A DNA stretch of 64,000 bases from Forficula auricularia (lineage: Eukaryota > Arthropoda > Insecta > Dermaptera > Forficulidae). Position numbers and translations under genes: made by a program. How positions within the stretch are numbered: position 1 is the first letter of the stretch; every line of letters begins with the position of its first letter. The notes under the pieces were generated by a model. The model did not search any database and was not told where the DNA came from. It saw nothing but the letters and a program-made list of their open reading frames with translations. The stretch spans positions 12,626,378 through 12,690,377 of the forward strand of contig JALMQS010000030.1 in assembly GCA_024734495.1 (NCBI GenBank), read 5' to 3'. This document shows positions 11,356 through 22,919 of this stretch, piece by piece.

Positions 11356-12396
11356 AAACAATTTAAAGAAATAGAGTTGGAATTCTATCAACTAGTGCTT
11401 TTGTTATATTCTATTGGCTCCAAATAACTTTTTATTTTTACATTTATGAATAACTAATTAACTAGACTGTCAAATCTATTGAAGAATTTATCATTCGATT
11501 CATAAATGTTTAATTATTGGTCTATATGAATTTGTTGAAAATGGTATAATTAGTATAGAAGTTATAGCCCTTTTAAAATCTCGGTCCATTAACTTATTGT
11601 ACCTAATTGTAATAGACAATAATTTGGGGCCCTACTTGTTCAGCCGCGTAGTTCTGCAGGATTCAAGGCCCTTGTTGTTAAATGCTTTTCCTGTTTTTTT
11701 CATTCCAAAGATGAACCTCTTTTGTGAAAAAGCTTGAAAGACTCATTTACCTGTATTAATTATTTCCTAGATAGATCTGGTGTATTAGCTTACCACTTGA
11801 TTGATACATATATTATAATTAACAAATTTAGGCATTAGGCTTCTATTAATCAAAAATCAAGGGGGGCAGCCAGACAGTTGATTAGCCATCACAAGGTTTC
11901 AATTTCGATAATCCGATTAGAGATCAACTATATTGTTTATAGAACTGACAAATTTTGGAGAAAAATACATAAGTGATGCCACGTATAAAGAACTTTCGAT
12001 TTTTTTAGGGGTGCAATGAGTTTTTTAGGGGCGCTGCCCCCTTGCCCCTCTTCCACTCTAACTACGCTCATGGCCATTATACTAGTATAAATTTATGCAC
12101 CACAAAGGGTTAGGCAGTAATGGTGAAATTTATGTGGAATGTTAAATAAAAACTGCTACAGTGCCCTAGATATTCTACATATTAAAAAACTCTAAAAAAT
12201 AAACATTTTGATATTTTAATTTCCTAAAAGAAAGTTCATTATATAAATAAATAATTAATTTTGTATAGCCCAGCATAGTGAGCTTCTCCGAAATTTCCTC
12301 TTTAAAAAAAATCGAATCAAATGGATTTTTCAACTAATGAGGCAAGGGACCTACAGACACCGAAACATTCTAAAAATTATTATTTTACTAATATAT
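11356..12396. other. No gene seen; possible hAT-type end
   Basis: AT-rich DNA. At about 12003-12085 the text GGGGCGCTGCCCCCTTGCCC and CTACGCTCATGG resembles one end of hAT-type MITEs; no matching second end was identified. Confidence 0.4.
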
Positions 12397-12806
12397 TATA
12401 AAAAAAAATAAAACCGACTTCAAAAAAATTAAATGCAACAAATAAAATAATAATAATTTAAAAATAAAATAAAATACACTAAAAGGTATAAAATAATTAT
12501 CTTATTTAGTTATAACTAAATGACGAAATATTAACATCAAATTACTTTTTGAAGTCGGTGTCAAACATATAAATTTTAAGAATCGCACTCGACGGATCTT
12601 ACTTAGTACGTTTGGCGGTACGCTCGCTTTTAGGTATAGTTTGTTTGGAACCGATTTCAAAAAGTAATTTCATGTTAATATTTCGGCGTTAAATAAGAAT
12701 ATTATTTTATATCTTTTTAGAGTATTTTATTTGATTTTTAAGTTATCATTATTTTATTTGTTGCATTTAATTTTTTTGAAGTCGGTTTTATTTTTTTTTT
12801 TTATAA
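12397..12806. mobile_element. Foldback MITE, family C, copy 1
   Basis: Two arms of about 160 bp, starting AATAAAACCGACTTC and ending in the complement, surround a short GC-rich centre (CGGATCTTACTTAGTACG and GGTACGCTCGC). Other copies lie at 39148-39510 and 41262-41640, and one arm at 46553-46690. No coding capacity. Confidence 0.85.
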
Positions 12807-12837
12807 AAATTATTTTTATTTTTCTCTTTTTAATGAT

Positions 12838-13500
12838 GTTTTTTTATGAAAATGATGAGAGAAGGAGTTACACCAAAAAGGTGCAACCCCTAAAGGCCTG
12901 GGTTGGCCTCTCCATCGTGAAAAGAAGAAGAAAGAATTTTATGGGCTGGGCGGGGATCGAAGGTATCTGTGGATACGGGTCTTAAATAGCTGAAGATTAT
13001 AAGTCGAGGGAAAGATGGTGGCAGGGAGCGAGTTCCAGTCTCTGGAGGTCATAGAGATAAAAGAGTTGGCGAAAGCGCTTGTTCGACTTTTATCCAATTT
13101 GACAGCGAAGGGGTGCTGAGCATTCGAAAACCGCGTGTTTCTCATAAAGAGGGCTTTAGGGGGGATAATTGATTTCACCTCGACTGAACAGACACCGTGA
13201 TAGTATCTGTAGTACAGGGAAAGGGCAGAAACGGTTCTTCGGTGAGCCTGGGAGTCGAGTGAGTTGGTTAGAGCCGGGTCTCCTATTAGTTTAATTGCAC
13301 GCTTCTGAATTGCATCCAGTGTAGCAAGAGAATGCTTGGAGGCACCCCTCCACAGATGAGAGCCATATTCGAGACAAGACGAATTTGAGCCTTATAACAG
13401 TATAAGAAGTTGACTGGAAGTATAACAGCGTCCAGACCTAAATAGGAGACCAAACTTCGCGCGCTGCAGCTTTAGCAGTGGTTGAGGTATGGTCATTCGA
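12838..13500 (-). mobile_element. 5'-truncated LINE, C-terminus and 3' end
   Basis: Read on the minus strand, the first part encodes SHLWRGASKHSLATLDAIQK and KRAIKLIGDPALTNSLDS with frame changes. Then an open stretch (13178-12939) follows with NAQHPFAVKLDKSRT, DWNSLPATIFPSTYN and FKTRIHRYL, the conserved C-terminal region of arthropod Jockey/CR1-like LINE ORF2 proteins. After the stop comes a 100-bp 3' UTR ending near TCTCATCATTTTCATAAAAA. That UTR is shared with the SINE at 2297-2655 and the copy at 55095-55535. The element is a dead 5' truncation. Confidence 0.88.
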
Positions 13501-13529
13501 TGAAAGGTCATGTTATTAATAGTGACTTA

Positions 13530-13870
13530 ATATAATAGCTTGCATGCATCTCGTAAGAGAAAGCGTCGGGCGAATGAATCAGAAAATGATAATAAAATTC
13601 AATTCATAAATATAGAAATTCACTCGAAACTTTTGCTGGTTTTAAATGAATGTTTTAAGATTTTTTATAAAAGATTTTATTTATTATAATTTCGATTATT
13701 TGGTCATAAGAATTGGAGATTTACGTTATTTCGTCATTTATCATATCTTCAGAACTTGACCAAATTAATATGATATTACCCCTAACGTACCCTCTTTCCA
13801 ATAAAAAAAGAATCATTAAAATCGGTTCATAAACAAAGAAGTTATGCCTGAGCAAACATATCAAAAAGGG
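13530..13870 (+). repeat. Family D repeat (part of the CCGACTTC group)
   Basis: The segment from GCATGCATCTCGTAAGAG to the words AATCGGTTCATAAACAAAG is the inverted equivalent of about 40860-41215. It belongs to the widespread arthropod repeat whose other end reads AACCGACTTCAAAAAAGGAG. A short peptide frame (MHASRKRKRRANESEN in the 41 kb copy) is present but broken here. Confidence 0.65.
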
Positions 13871-14105
13871 TCCAATACGAATGAAAAATAAACTCCAACG
13901 GATCGTTGCTAAACTTTATCCAAATTCATTTGAAATATTAATATGTTTATTCCTTTATTATTAATCAGATATCACTTTGCACATCTGCAGTTCATTTTGA
14001 CTTTAATTCAAAAAGGTAATGATCGATTCTCATCTATTATAGTACTTAAGGAATAACCATTCTACATTCGATTTTTAACATTTCGTTATTATTGGTAAAC
14101 CACTG

Positions 14106-15310
14106 GTGAAGACATGGAGGAATCGATTTAAAATAAAAAATAACGATCGATTCTTATCTAATAACCGAGGAATAACATTATTGCATTCCATTTTTGATGT
14201 TTTGACTATTAATGGCAACCTTCTAATGAAAACGTGGAAAAATCGACTTAAAAATAAAAAGACTAAATTCTTTTATGGTAAACAACTCAAGATTACCAAA
14301 AAAGAATTTAGTCTTTTTGATTTTAAGTCGTTTCTTCCACGTTTTCAGTAGTGGTTGCCATTAATAGTCAAAACATCAAAAATGGAATGCAATAAGGTTA
14401 TTCCTCTGGTATTAAATAAGAATTGAAAGTTATTTTTGATTTTAAGTCGATTCCTCGATTTCTTCAGCAATGGTTACCAATCAATAATCGAAGCGTCAAA
14501 AGTCTAATGTATAATTATTATTCCTCAAGTACTAGATTAGAATCAATCGCTATTTTTGATTTTAACTCGATAAAGGAATTTATGTCTTCAGCAAAGGTAA
14601 CGGTTAAGAAAACAATGCAGTTGCTATGGTTACTTATAAAATTTCCTCCCAAATTTTTAGCTTTTCACAGAGAGAAGCCTATCCACTCTCAAGCTTGAGT
14701 TGTTTACCAAAAAAGAATTTAGTCTTTTTGATTTTAAGTCGATTCTTCTACGTTTTCAGTAGAGGTTGCCATTAATAGTCAAAACATCAAAAATGGAATG
14801 CAATAAGGTTATTCCTCTAGTATTAGTACAAGAATCGATAGTTATTTTTTATTTTAAGCCGATTCCACCATGTCTTCAGCAATGGTTACCAATAATAATC
14901 AAAGCGTCAAAAATCTAATGTAGAATTATTATTCCTCAAGTAATAGATGATAATCAATCGCTATTTTTGATTTTAAGTCGATTCCTCCATGTCTTCAGCA
15001 ATGGTTACCAATAAAAACCGAAACGTCAAAAATCCAATATAGAATGATTATTCCTCAAGTACTAGATGAGAATCAATCGCTATTTTTGGTTTAAAGTCGA
15101 TTTCTCTATGTCTTCAGCAATGGTTACCGATAAAAACCGAAACGTCAAAAATCCAATATAAAATGGTTATTCCTCAAGTACTAGATGAGAATCAATCGCT
15201 ATTTTTGGTTTAAAGTCGATTTCTATATGTCTTCAGCAAAGGTAACGGATAAGAAAACAACGCAGTTGCTATGGTTACTTATAAAAATTCCTCCCAAATT
15301 TTTAGCATTT
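14106..15310. repeat. 120-bp tandem array that reverses direction
   Basis: Right of about 14290, copies of a 120-bp unit recur at 14757, 14877, 14997, 15117 and 15237 (marker CAGCAATGGTTACC). Left of that point the same unit runs in the opposite direction (about 13990-14280), so 14100-14420 forms a palindrome centred near 14285. Two units carry a variant ending with AACGCAGTTGCTATGG and TTCACAGAGAGAAGCC (14590-14700 and 15240-15340). Units differ by a few per cent, so the array is not newly made. Confidence 0.85.
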
Positions 15311-15754
15311 CACAGAGAGAAGCCTATCCATTCTTAGTTAAGCAAGGCTAAATGAGCTATATTAAAACTTTCAAATGAATAAATTTTAAAGAATTTAAAA
15401 ATTAAAAAGTACTATATTACTCTAGAGTAAAGTACTTTAAAATATAATTTTACTAAAAACTTATTTAACCTTTTTTGTGGGCCCCAAGGTACTTAATTAG
15501 GATCTTAAATTTCATCAAAATTGGTTAAGTCATTTTCAAGATATTTAGAAAAAACTAAAAAGTACTGAAATAAAGTACTAATGTTTGTGGGCCGATATGT
15601 ACCAAAAACTAATCAGCGCTTCATTTTGTTAAACTAATGGTAGATTTTCAATTTCATTTCAATCGGTGTAACGGTGTGGAAAACATCGTGGGCCAAAAAA
15701 ACGATCACAGACATCCATCCATCCATACATCCGCACTCACTAAATGAAAAAATC
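15311..15754. other. No gene seen
   Basis: Non-coding repeat text of the type AAAGTACTTTAAAAT with repeated AAAGTACT words; a (CATC)n-like run lies at 15714-15733. Confidence 0.45.
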
Positions 15755-16300
15755 GCACTTTTTGGCCTCTCGACGAGACCCCATGTAATTTTTGGCAAAA
15801 CCGTCACGTGCTAAAATTCAACATAATTGAATACTACAATTTGTGACTTTTTTGAGACCATGGGTTCCGTAGTTTTTTCCTGAGGACCCTTTGAAGTCGC
15901 GCTTGCCGCCAGACAGATTACAATACTTTCCCCATGCTTCGCATTGGATAAAGTAAATATCGCAATTTTTGGCTCTCGACGAGACCCCATGTAATTTTTG
16001 TCAAAACCGTCACGTGCTAAAATTTAACCTAATTGAATCCTACAATTTGTGACCTTAATTGAGACCATGGGTTCCGTAGTCTTTACCTGAGGACCCTTTT
16101 AAGTCGCGCTTGCCGCGAGACCGATTGCAATACTTTCCCCATGCTTCGCATTGGATAAAGTAAAAAACACGACCAATCGGACCCAATGCGAAAAAAATCA
16201 TCAAAATCGGTTCACATTTGGTCGAGATATGAAATAACATAGACACAAAAAGAAAATTCAGTCGAATTGAGAACCTCCTCCTTTTTGGAGTCGGTTAAAA
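15755..16300. repeat. ~200-bp tandem duplication in a CCGACTTC-group repeat
   Basis: Two direct copies begin with TCTCGACGAGACCCCATG (near 15777 and 15975) and end with CCCCATGCTTCGCATTGG (near 15930 and 16137). The block finishes with AGAACCTCCTCC and GGAGTCGGTTAA (16268-16300), the diagnostic end of the CCGACTTC group. Non-coding. Confidence 0.75.
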
Positions 16301-16605
16301 GCTACATATAAGAAAAAATTATTTATTGATTCTATTTTTTTAATGTCTAAAAATATATAAAGACAAAATACTTAATAAATTCTGAACAAGATATTTTATC
16401 ACACTAATATTATAGTCAATTTTAAATACCTGAGCTAATATGGTAACGCCAATAAAAAACTAATAATAATGAAAAAATAATATTTTTTCACCATTATTAA
16501 GCCGGAGGCTAGTTATTATTCTAAGAATTTGTAATAACTGATACTCCTAACTCTTTATTTCCTTTATGTCTTCTAATCTTTCTCTCTCTCTTCTCTACTT
16601 TTTTA
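16301..16605. other. No gene seen
   Basis: AT-rich spacer with a CT-rich patch at about 16575-16600. Confidence 0.5.
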
Positions 16606-17196
16606 CTTTACCATACAGGGTATGGTCAAGTATTGTAATCGTGCATGAAAAAAGTGGTTTTCCTTTTTTTTTCGAAATATCTAAAAAATGTCTGAAACTA
16701 TTTTGATTAAAAAAATTGAGCTAAACCATGGCATTTCCCTCTACAAAAAAGTCCTAATAAGTGAATATCGAAAAAATTATATTTTTCGAGATAATAATTT
16801 TTTTTGTCAAAATGTCTGTTTATCTGTCTGTTAGTTAGCCTGTGCGTTACCAAATTTTGTGTACGAGCTAGCTCAAAAACTAGTGTGAATATCGAAACCA
16901 AATTTCACACGTAGTTTTGGTCCATTGAGATTAAGAGCTGATTAGATTTTGGTGCATATCGACCCAAAATTAAGGGGGGTGGAGAGGGGTTAAATATTAA
17001 AAATCTTGTCCATTTGACCAAACTCAACCAAATTTTGTATACATAATCAGTGGGATCCCAGAAGTCTAAAAGCAAAAACTAACCCCCTCCTCTACATGAT
17101 TATAAATAATTTTATTAAATATTAAATATAAGTGAGGGACCAGGTTGTATGGTAAAGTCAAGTGGATGGCCACATCAGAACACGTCAGCTTATTTT
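16606..17196. mobile_element. Family B repeat, longest copy
   Basis: Ends are inverted: CTTTACCATACA on the left (about 16608) and TGTATGGTAAAG on the right (about 17150-17161), followed by TCAAGTGGATGGCCACATCAG as in the inverted copy at 876-1216. The interior contains G-rich tracts and text (CATAATCAGTGGGATCCC) reminiscent of the Helitron-like family at 61025. No protein-coding frame is convincing. Confidence 0.6.
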
Positions 17197-17287
17197 TTCT
17201 CTACTTCCCCTTCAAAATTTGTTAATTGGTGAACAACTCTTTTGCCAACTTTGTAAAATATTGTTGCTAAATTATGTATAAACACTA

Positions 17288-17466
17288 GGTGGGACCCGAG
17301 GGTGAACCGCGAATTAATATCGTGTACACCTACTTCCACTTCCACTTTCATTTTCAAGTAGAAGACAATAGATAAAAGGCATTATCTAATGAATTCCAAA
17401 ATAATTCCACATAATTCCAAAGACGGTGTACACCTAATTCAATCGCGGTTCACTCTCGGGCCAACC
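17288..17466. mobile_element. Short MITE with ~43-bp TIRs and TA duplication
   Basis: Left end GGTGGGACCCGAGGGTGAAC and right end the complement of GGTTGGCCCGAGAGTGAAC pair over about 43 bp, including GTGTACACC. TA flanks both sides (17286-17287 and 17467-17468). At 179 bp it has no coding capacity; TA suggests a Tc1/mariner-type source. Confidence 0.75.
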
Positions 17467-17879
17467 TAATCTACTCTTATTAAAGGAGCAAAAATTGTTT
17501 ATATATTTTATACTATATTTTTATATTTTTATTTTTTTTTAATTTGAAAACGGCTCAACCGGTTTTGATGAAACCAACTCTATTAACAAGTTTTCATGAT
17601 GAAAAAGCGATCTGACTAGGTCTAGATCTCATCAAAATTCATCTTAATTGATTTTTTCTTAATTAAAGTAATTATTTATAAATGAAAATGTCAATAAAAA
17701 AGTTTGTTTACATTTCTTTCAATTATCTTTTATTTATTAATTGTTTTTTTTTTTAATTTTAAATCCCACAAAGATTTTATAGCAAATATTACTATATATT
17801 AGAATTTTCCAATTTAATTGATTAAAAAACTCGATGAATCGTTATTTAATTAAAAAAAATAATTATAAGGAATTTATTT

Positions 17880-18058
17880 ATATACTTATATACACATGAT
17901 CTGTGGGCCACTAGAAGGCTAGAAATTCAAAAACTGGGGGCGGGGGATGTGAGGGGTGCAGAAGGTGAGGTAAAGTGGTGGGGGATCCGAGGTGTGGGGC
18001 GAGATGCGGCGTTTTTAAATTAAAAATAATATTAATATATAGCTTTAAAACTAAAGTT
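17880..18058 (+). mobile_element. Helitron-like element, internal piece
   Basis: GATCTGTGGGCCACTAGAAG and GCTAGAAATTCAAAAACTGG match 61640-61670, followed by the same type of G-rich tract and then the subterminal text TTTAAATTAAAAATAATATT. Its hairpin end appears at 19425-19481, after the Tigger element, so the copy seems split by later insertions. Confidence 0.6.
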
Positions 18059-18251
18059 TTGAGCATCTTTTTTTTTTGAAAATAGTTGAAAGTTTTTTCA
18101 AAAATCAGCTCGGAGCTCATGTTAGTTCTCAGGTTCGACTCCTGGGGGGATGAATCTCCTCTGATAATTCTGCAATTTAATAATATTTCTACTAAAATCT
18201 TAGAATTTGTCCGAAAAAAGATTGTTTGAATTCTTTTTCTCTTTTAATATA
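18059..18251. repeat. tRNA-like repeat fragment (box B)
   Basis: GTTCTCAGGTTCGACTCCTG at 18124-18143 carries a box B-like core and continues into TTTAATAATATTTCTA, matching the right arm of the foldback at 51455-51787. A second piece (18060-18110) matches 51826-51866 in inverted order. It is a decayed tRNA-derived repeat. Confidence 0.6.
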
Positions 18252-19422
18252 CAGTACAGAACCTCGCTATTCGTACACAATTCGTTCTAGCAGGCAGTTC
18301 GAATGGCGATTTGTACTAATGGCGAATCATTTTTTCGCATAAGATATAATGTAAATTGCATTAATCGGTTCCAAACTCTTTATTTAAACTAATGAGTTGA
18401 ACAGTAGAAGTAAAAAATGTACAATTGTATAATTCTTTAATACGATTTTTATTATTTAAACTCTACTTACATATTACAATTCCTCATTACTTTCTATATT
18501 AAAAACGTTAGATGATTTTTCCCTTGATTTTTTTTCTGTCTTTTTGGTCCTTTACATATTAAAAAGATATCCAATGTTGATTGTTTTGTCTTTTTTTTAG
18601 AATCCTCCTAAAATGCTCAATCACATTGTCGTTAAATAAGTTAACGCTCCTATTCGCCACAGCTGTGTTTGGATGCCATTTTTGGACAATGTGTTCATAT
18701 TTTCCCAATGGTGACACAATTCTTTAATTTCCTTAGCTGAAATGTTTTCCTCTTCCTCTGAAGACACATCTTCAATCACTTCCTGCTGTTCTCTCTGTAG
18801 CTCTTGAAGTTCTTCAGTTGTCAACTCATTTCGGTGATCTTCAATCAACTCCTCCACATGATCATTGTCTACATCCAAACCCATGGATTTTCCCAGGGAC
18901 ACAATTTCATTCACTACAACAGCTACAACAAGTGGCAGTGTCTTCTAAGACTTTCAGTGCCACACAGTCTGGCCACAGATTTCTCCAGGAGGATTTCAGT
19001 GTCCTCAAAGAGACTTCATCCCAGGCTTTGTCTATTATTCTCAAGCAATGGAGGATTTTAAAGTGGTTCTTCCAGTTCTGAGGATGAGTTCTGTGTCAGA
19101 GGTCACTGAGAAGCTGTATTTGAAACAGTGCTTTTGTATAGAAGTTTTTGAAGTTTGAAATGACCTGCTGATCCATGGGCTGGATAAGTGGAGTGTTAGG
19201 GGGCAAAAATCTCACTTGAATGAACCTGTATTCACCTGTCAGATGCTGCCTCCAAACCTGGAGGGTGAGCAGGAATCGTTGTCCAGTACGCGGTGCAAAA
19301 GTTGCGCTCAGTGGCGCATTCGTGCGCGCAGTCCGAATCGCGAAAAGCGGTACGAATGGCGGTCTAAATTTTGCTTGAAAAGTTGTACGAGTAGAGAGGC
19401 GGGCGAATAGCGGGGTTCCCTG
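18252..19422 (-). mobile_element. Tigger/pogo-type transposon, internally deleted
   Basis: The terminal inverted repeats are CAGTACAGAACCTCGCTATT on the left and the complement of CAGGGAACCCCGCTATTCG on the right. A TA duplication lies outside each (18250-18251 and 19423-19424). This is the typical Tigger end. The interior holds only the C-terminal half of the transposase on the minus strand. The 1171-bp length, against about 2.4 kb for complete elements, and the missing DNA-binding half show a deletion derivative. Confidence 0.92.
18621..19300 (-). pseudogene. Tigger-like transposase, C-terminal remnant
   Basis: At 19260-19096 the frame shows VRFLPPNTPLIQPMDQQVIS and NFKNFYTKALFQ, the conserved stretch after the second catalytic aspartate of Tigger/jerky-type DDE transposases. 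After frameshifts, 18914-18621 shows GKSMGLDVDNDHVEELIEDH and ELTTEELQELQ, the usual C-terminal acidic region. The CENP-B-type DNA-binding domain and the first two catalytic residues are absent. It cannot make active protein. Confidence 0.9.
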
Positions 19423-19424
19423 TA

Positions 19425-19481
19425 TAGCTCTTAACTGAAGCAAAAAGTTACCGAGCATCGCTCGGTGGCTCCAGGTACTAA
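19425..19481 (+). mobile_element. Helitron-like 3' terminus
   Basis: A 17-nt hairpin ACCGAGCATCGCTCGGT (19450-19466) is followed 11 nt later by CTAA (19478-19481). Hairpin plus CTRR is the Helitron 3' end rule. The preceding TTAACTGAAGCAAAAAGTT matches the other copies at 22790-22848 and 21187-21240. Confidence 0.7.
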
Positions 19482-20431
19482 GTATATTAGTATGACCGAT
19501 TAATTTCACTTAGAAATTAGAAAAAATAAATAAAATAATGTTCCTTTCAAATGTATAATTCAATTTTATAAAAAACATTCTATAAGTTTTCCCATTAGAT
19601 AAATATTTCAAATAAGATGAACGAGGAATAAAGGAAAGAATGGTTGGGCCTGGCTGGCGTCTGCTGCTTAGCCTCGCCATTAAATACTCCAAATTGTTCT
19701 CTTTTAGTTTCTAGAGAAAATTAACTCATTAGAAATGGTGGAGATTATTTAATAAGTTAATTTAAATTCGAAGATTTATATTATTTTTCGAGAGAGAGGA
19801 GACGCAAAATTTTAAAGTAGATAGGTCCTTGAGAAAACTATCCTTAGATAATAAAACTGAAATTATTATCGAAGTTAATAAATTTGCATAATTTAAAGGA
19901 AATTATTTTTCTAAAAACTCCAATTCACTTCTCGTATCAACATTACAACAATATTTTAAACGTTAGGAATAAAAAAAGCGGTCACGTGCGAGTCAGTACT
20001 CACTCAGTGTTTCATACTCAACCAAGCAATCATTCAAAAATATAAACTAGTCTAAAGCTGATTTCTATTTTGTTCTATAATCAGTAATTAATCGTATAGC
20101 GCTGTGTGTGTGGATAAAAATTTTAAATTAAAATTATTAATATTAATAATCGGGAGTTTAATTAAAAACACATGCTATAACTATAAGTGTTATATGACGT
20201 CAGAGGTCGGCTTAAAGATTTTTAATAAACAAAACAAAAAAAATAGAATATATAAATTGTTAAAACGTTTTTTTTTTGCTAAGAGATGTAAAGTTATTGA
20301 ATTTTCAGAGTAAATCAAAGAGGGTGTCCTCTGCTTGATAAAGATATAGATATACATATTAATAAATGAATACATATTCGTATATATGGCGTAAATAAAT
20401 ACAATGTTTTTTATAAGACTATCTTTAAATT
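19482..20431. other. No gene seen; family K fragment
   Basis: AT-rich spacer. At 20312-20335 lies a piece of family K (GTGTCCTCTGCTTGATAAAG). No coding signal. Confidence 0.5.
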
Positions 20432-20976
20432 TAATGTTTATTAGAATTTCAATTTTGAGTGGTTATGTTTTTGCATTTCTAGCCTTCATGACCCACAGTT
20501 TATGTATATAAAATTTGGTAGTTGAGTTTAGTCCGAATAAATTTTGGTTATATTTTACCCTCCCCCTTTTTGGGTGATTTTTTGGTGGAATTTTTTTAAA
20601 TCGAAGTTGTCGAAATCACATTCCCTACAACCTTTGCTCCATATAAAATTTCTCGTAGAGTTAATAGTTTAGGAGTTATTTGATAATTTTCATTCGAGCG
20701 CCCCCCCCCCCCCCAAAACCCCTTTTGGGGTCAAAATATCAAAATTTTATATAGCTAAAAACCTAGATTGAGGACATCTGATGCAAATATGAAATTTCAT
20801 AATAATTCCCTTCAGCTGTTTTTACATGAATCGTGAGTAGGAAACGACGGAAACATACAGACAGACGGACGAATGTTTGTTGAGGGTGTTTTCGTTTATA
20901 ACTTGCTTGAAACGTATGCAACCAACATTTGGCTTGGAGGAATGTACAGACAAAACCTTAATTTTATATATATAGA
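20432..20976 (-). mobile_element. Helitron-like element, 3'-truncated copy
   Basis: Read on the minus strand it starts TCTATATATATAAAATTAAG at 20976 with an A immediately before, as expected for a Helitron 5' end inserted after A. It then follows the 61025 copy closely: TTTTGTCTGTACATTCCTCC, AAAACAGCTGAAGGG, and a poly(G) run (poly(C) at 20701-20714 on the plus strand). The copy stops before the G-rich minisatellite and 3' hairpin. Confidence 0.75.
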
Positions 20977-21101
20977 TTCTATTTATTTAAACAACAAAAC
21001 AATAAGTTTTTTTAATATAAGTACATAGATAATTATTAAAGTTGGTATCAGGCAAATAACGACTAAGTATATTTTTTTATGCAAATAATTTATATTTTAT
21101 T

Positions 21102-21138
21102 GCCAACGTTTCATCAACTTTGTTGACTTCTTCAGGGC
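21102..21138 (-). ncRNA. Hammerhead-like ribozyme motif
   Basis: Minus strand: GCC, core CTGAAGA, one extra A, helix II GTCAAC/GTTGAT (last pair G-U) with an AAA loop, then GAAAC, GTT, GGC. GCC and GGC can form helix I. The core fits CUGANGA...GAAA except for the extra base before helix II. Cleavage was not shown. Confidence 0.5.
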
Positions 21139-21186
21139 TCAAATGGCTATCTCTCTTAAACGAGCAAAATTGTTTATAGTATACAT

Positions 21187-21218
21187 CTAGTACCTAGAGG
21201 CACCGAGCTATACTCGGT
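21187..21218 (-). mobile_element. Helitron-like 3' terminus
   Basis: Minus strand: hairpin ACCGAGTATAGCTCGGT followed 12 nt later by CTAG. Same terminus as at 22817-22848 in the other arm. Confidence 0.65.
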
Positions 21219-22816
21219 AACTTCTTCCTTCAGTTAAAAGCTTTATTTTAATATTATTTTTAATTTAAAATTCTGATAAAAAGGTCGATTTTTATTTGAG
21301 AGCCGTTTTCAAATTAAAAAAATATACAAATATATATAATGTATTCGACCACTGTAGCCCCCACCTCCACCCTGCTCGACCCCACCCCCGAAACCTCGCC
21401 CTACCCCCGGATCCCCCACCACTGCGCCCCACCTTCTGCACCCCCCACATCCACCACATCCACCCCCGCTCCGCATCAAGATCGCTTTCTCATCCTCAAA
21501 ACTTGTTAATAGAGTTTGTTTCATCAAAATCGTTAGAGCCGTTTTTAAAATAAAAAAATAAATACAAATATATATATATATATATATACCTGGAAGACCG
21601 AGCTTCGTTCGGGTTTAGTTATTGCTTATTTGAACAGCCAATTATTTTGTTTTGATTCAACCACATGATTCATTTTTATTCATCCAATTGTTAATAAATA
21701 AAACCTATCAAAATGTGTTATTTTTTCAGAAAATTGAGACCTGCTTATGCGAAAGATATTTTTAAATAAATTCTTGATTATTTTTATTCTATTAAATAAA
21801 TAAGGTTCTTTATTAAAAACAATTATAAAACGTTTATTAATAATTCTAACATTTAGGCAGAACAACACACCACAATCACAATAGTTCTTCAAGGCCTTTG
21901 AGAAGAATGAATTAGCCCAACCCATTGTCTGTCTGGGTACAATAGTAAAAGGAAAACCTTTTTTAAAACCCTAAGAATGGAATTTTTCTACCTGAGAATA
22001 ATTAATTTGATTACGAAAAAACCCATCAAAAACAATTTTGTCGAAGATGAGACCGTGACAAATCGAATATATCATACCTAATATAATTCACAATTTTGTG
22101 CTCGTTTAATAAGAGTAGATATATTTGTTTGTATCTTAGTTCTATTTTGAAAACGGCTCTACCGATTTTGATGAAATTCACGAGTTAGGGGTTTTTGGGG
22201 TGACAATTCGATCTGTCACGGTCTCATCTTCGACATAAATTGTTTTTGATGGGTTTTATCGTAATGAAATTAATTATTCTCAGGTAGAAAAATTCCATTC
22301 TTAAGGTTTTAAAAAAGGTTTTCCAGTAACTATTGGACCCAGACAGACAATGGGTTAGGCTAATTGTTCTCAAAGGCCTTGAAGAACTATTGTGATTGTG
22401 GTGTGTTGTTGTCAAGCAATAACTTAAACCCGAACGAAGCTCCGTCTTCCAGGTATATATGTATATATAAATATTTGTATTTTTTTTTTATAAACGGCTC
22501 TAACGATTTTGATGAAACAAATTCTATTAAGAAGTTTTGAGGATGAGAAAGCGATCTTGATGCGAAGCGGGGGTGGATATGGTGGATGTGGGGGGTGCAG
22601 AAGGTGGGGCGCAGTGGTGGGGGATCCCGAGGTAGGGCGAGGTTTTGGGGATGGAGTAGAGCAGGGTGGAGGTGGGGGCTACAGTGATCGAATACAATAT
22701 ATATATTTGTATTTTTTTAATTTGAAAACGGCTCTCAAGTAAAAATCGATCTTATTAATCAGAATTTTAAATTAAAAATAATATTAAAATAAAGCTTTTA
22801 ACTGAAGTAAGAAGTT

Positions 22817-22848
22817 ACCGAGCATAGCTCGGTGCCTCCAGGTACTAG
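22817..22848 (+). mobile_element. Helitron-like 3' terminus
   Basis: Hairpin ACCGAGCATAGCTCGGT (22817-22833), 11 nt, then CTAG (22845-22848) with T following. This satisfies the Helitron 3' rule (hairpin, CTRR, T). Confidence 0.7.
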
Positions 22849-22882
22849 TTATCTTAAATATGGAAGAGAGATAGCCATTTGA

Positions 22883-22919
22883 GCCCTGAAGAAGTCAATA
22901 AAGTTGATGAAACTTTGGC
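22883..22919 (+). ncRNA. Hammerhead-like ribozyme motif
   Basis: GCC, CTGAAGA, extra A, helix II of five pairs (GTCAA with TTGAT), GAAAC, then TTT and GGC. Helix I is again GCC/GGC. It is the partner of 21102-21138 in the other arm. Confidence 0.5.

Noticed and set aside
18804..19081. Plus-strand frames over the Tigger element
   Set aside because: They are antisense shadows of the transposase remnant.
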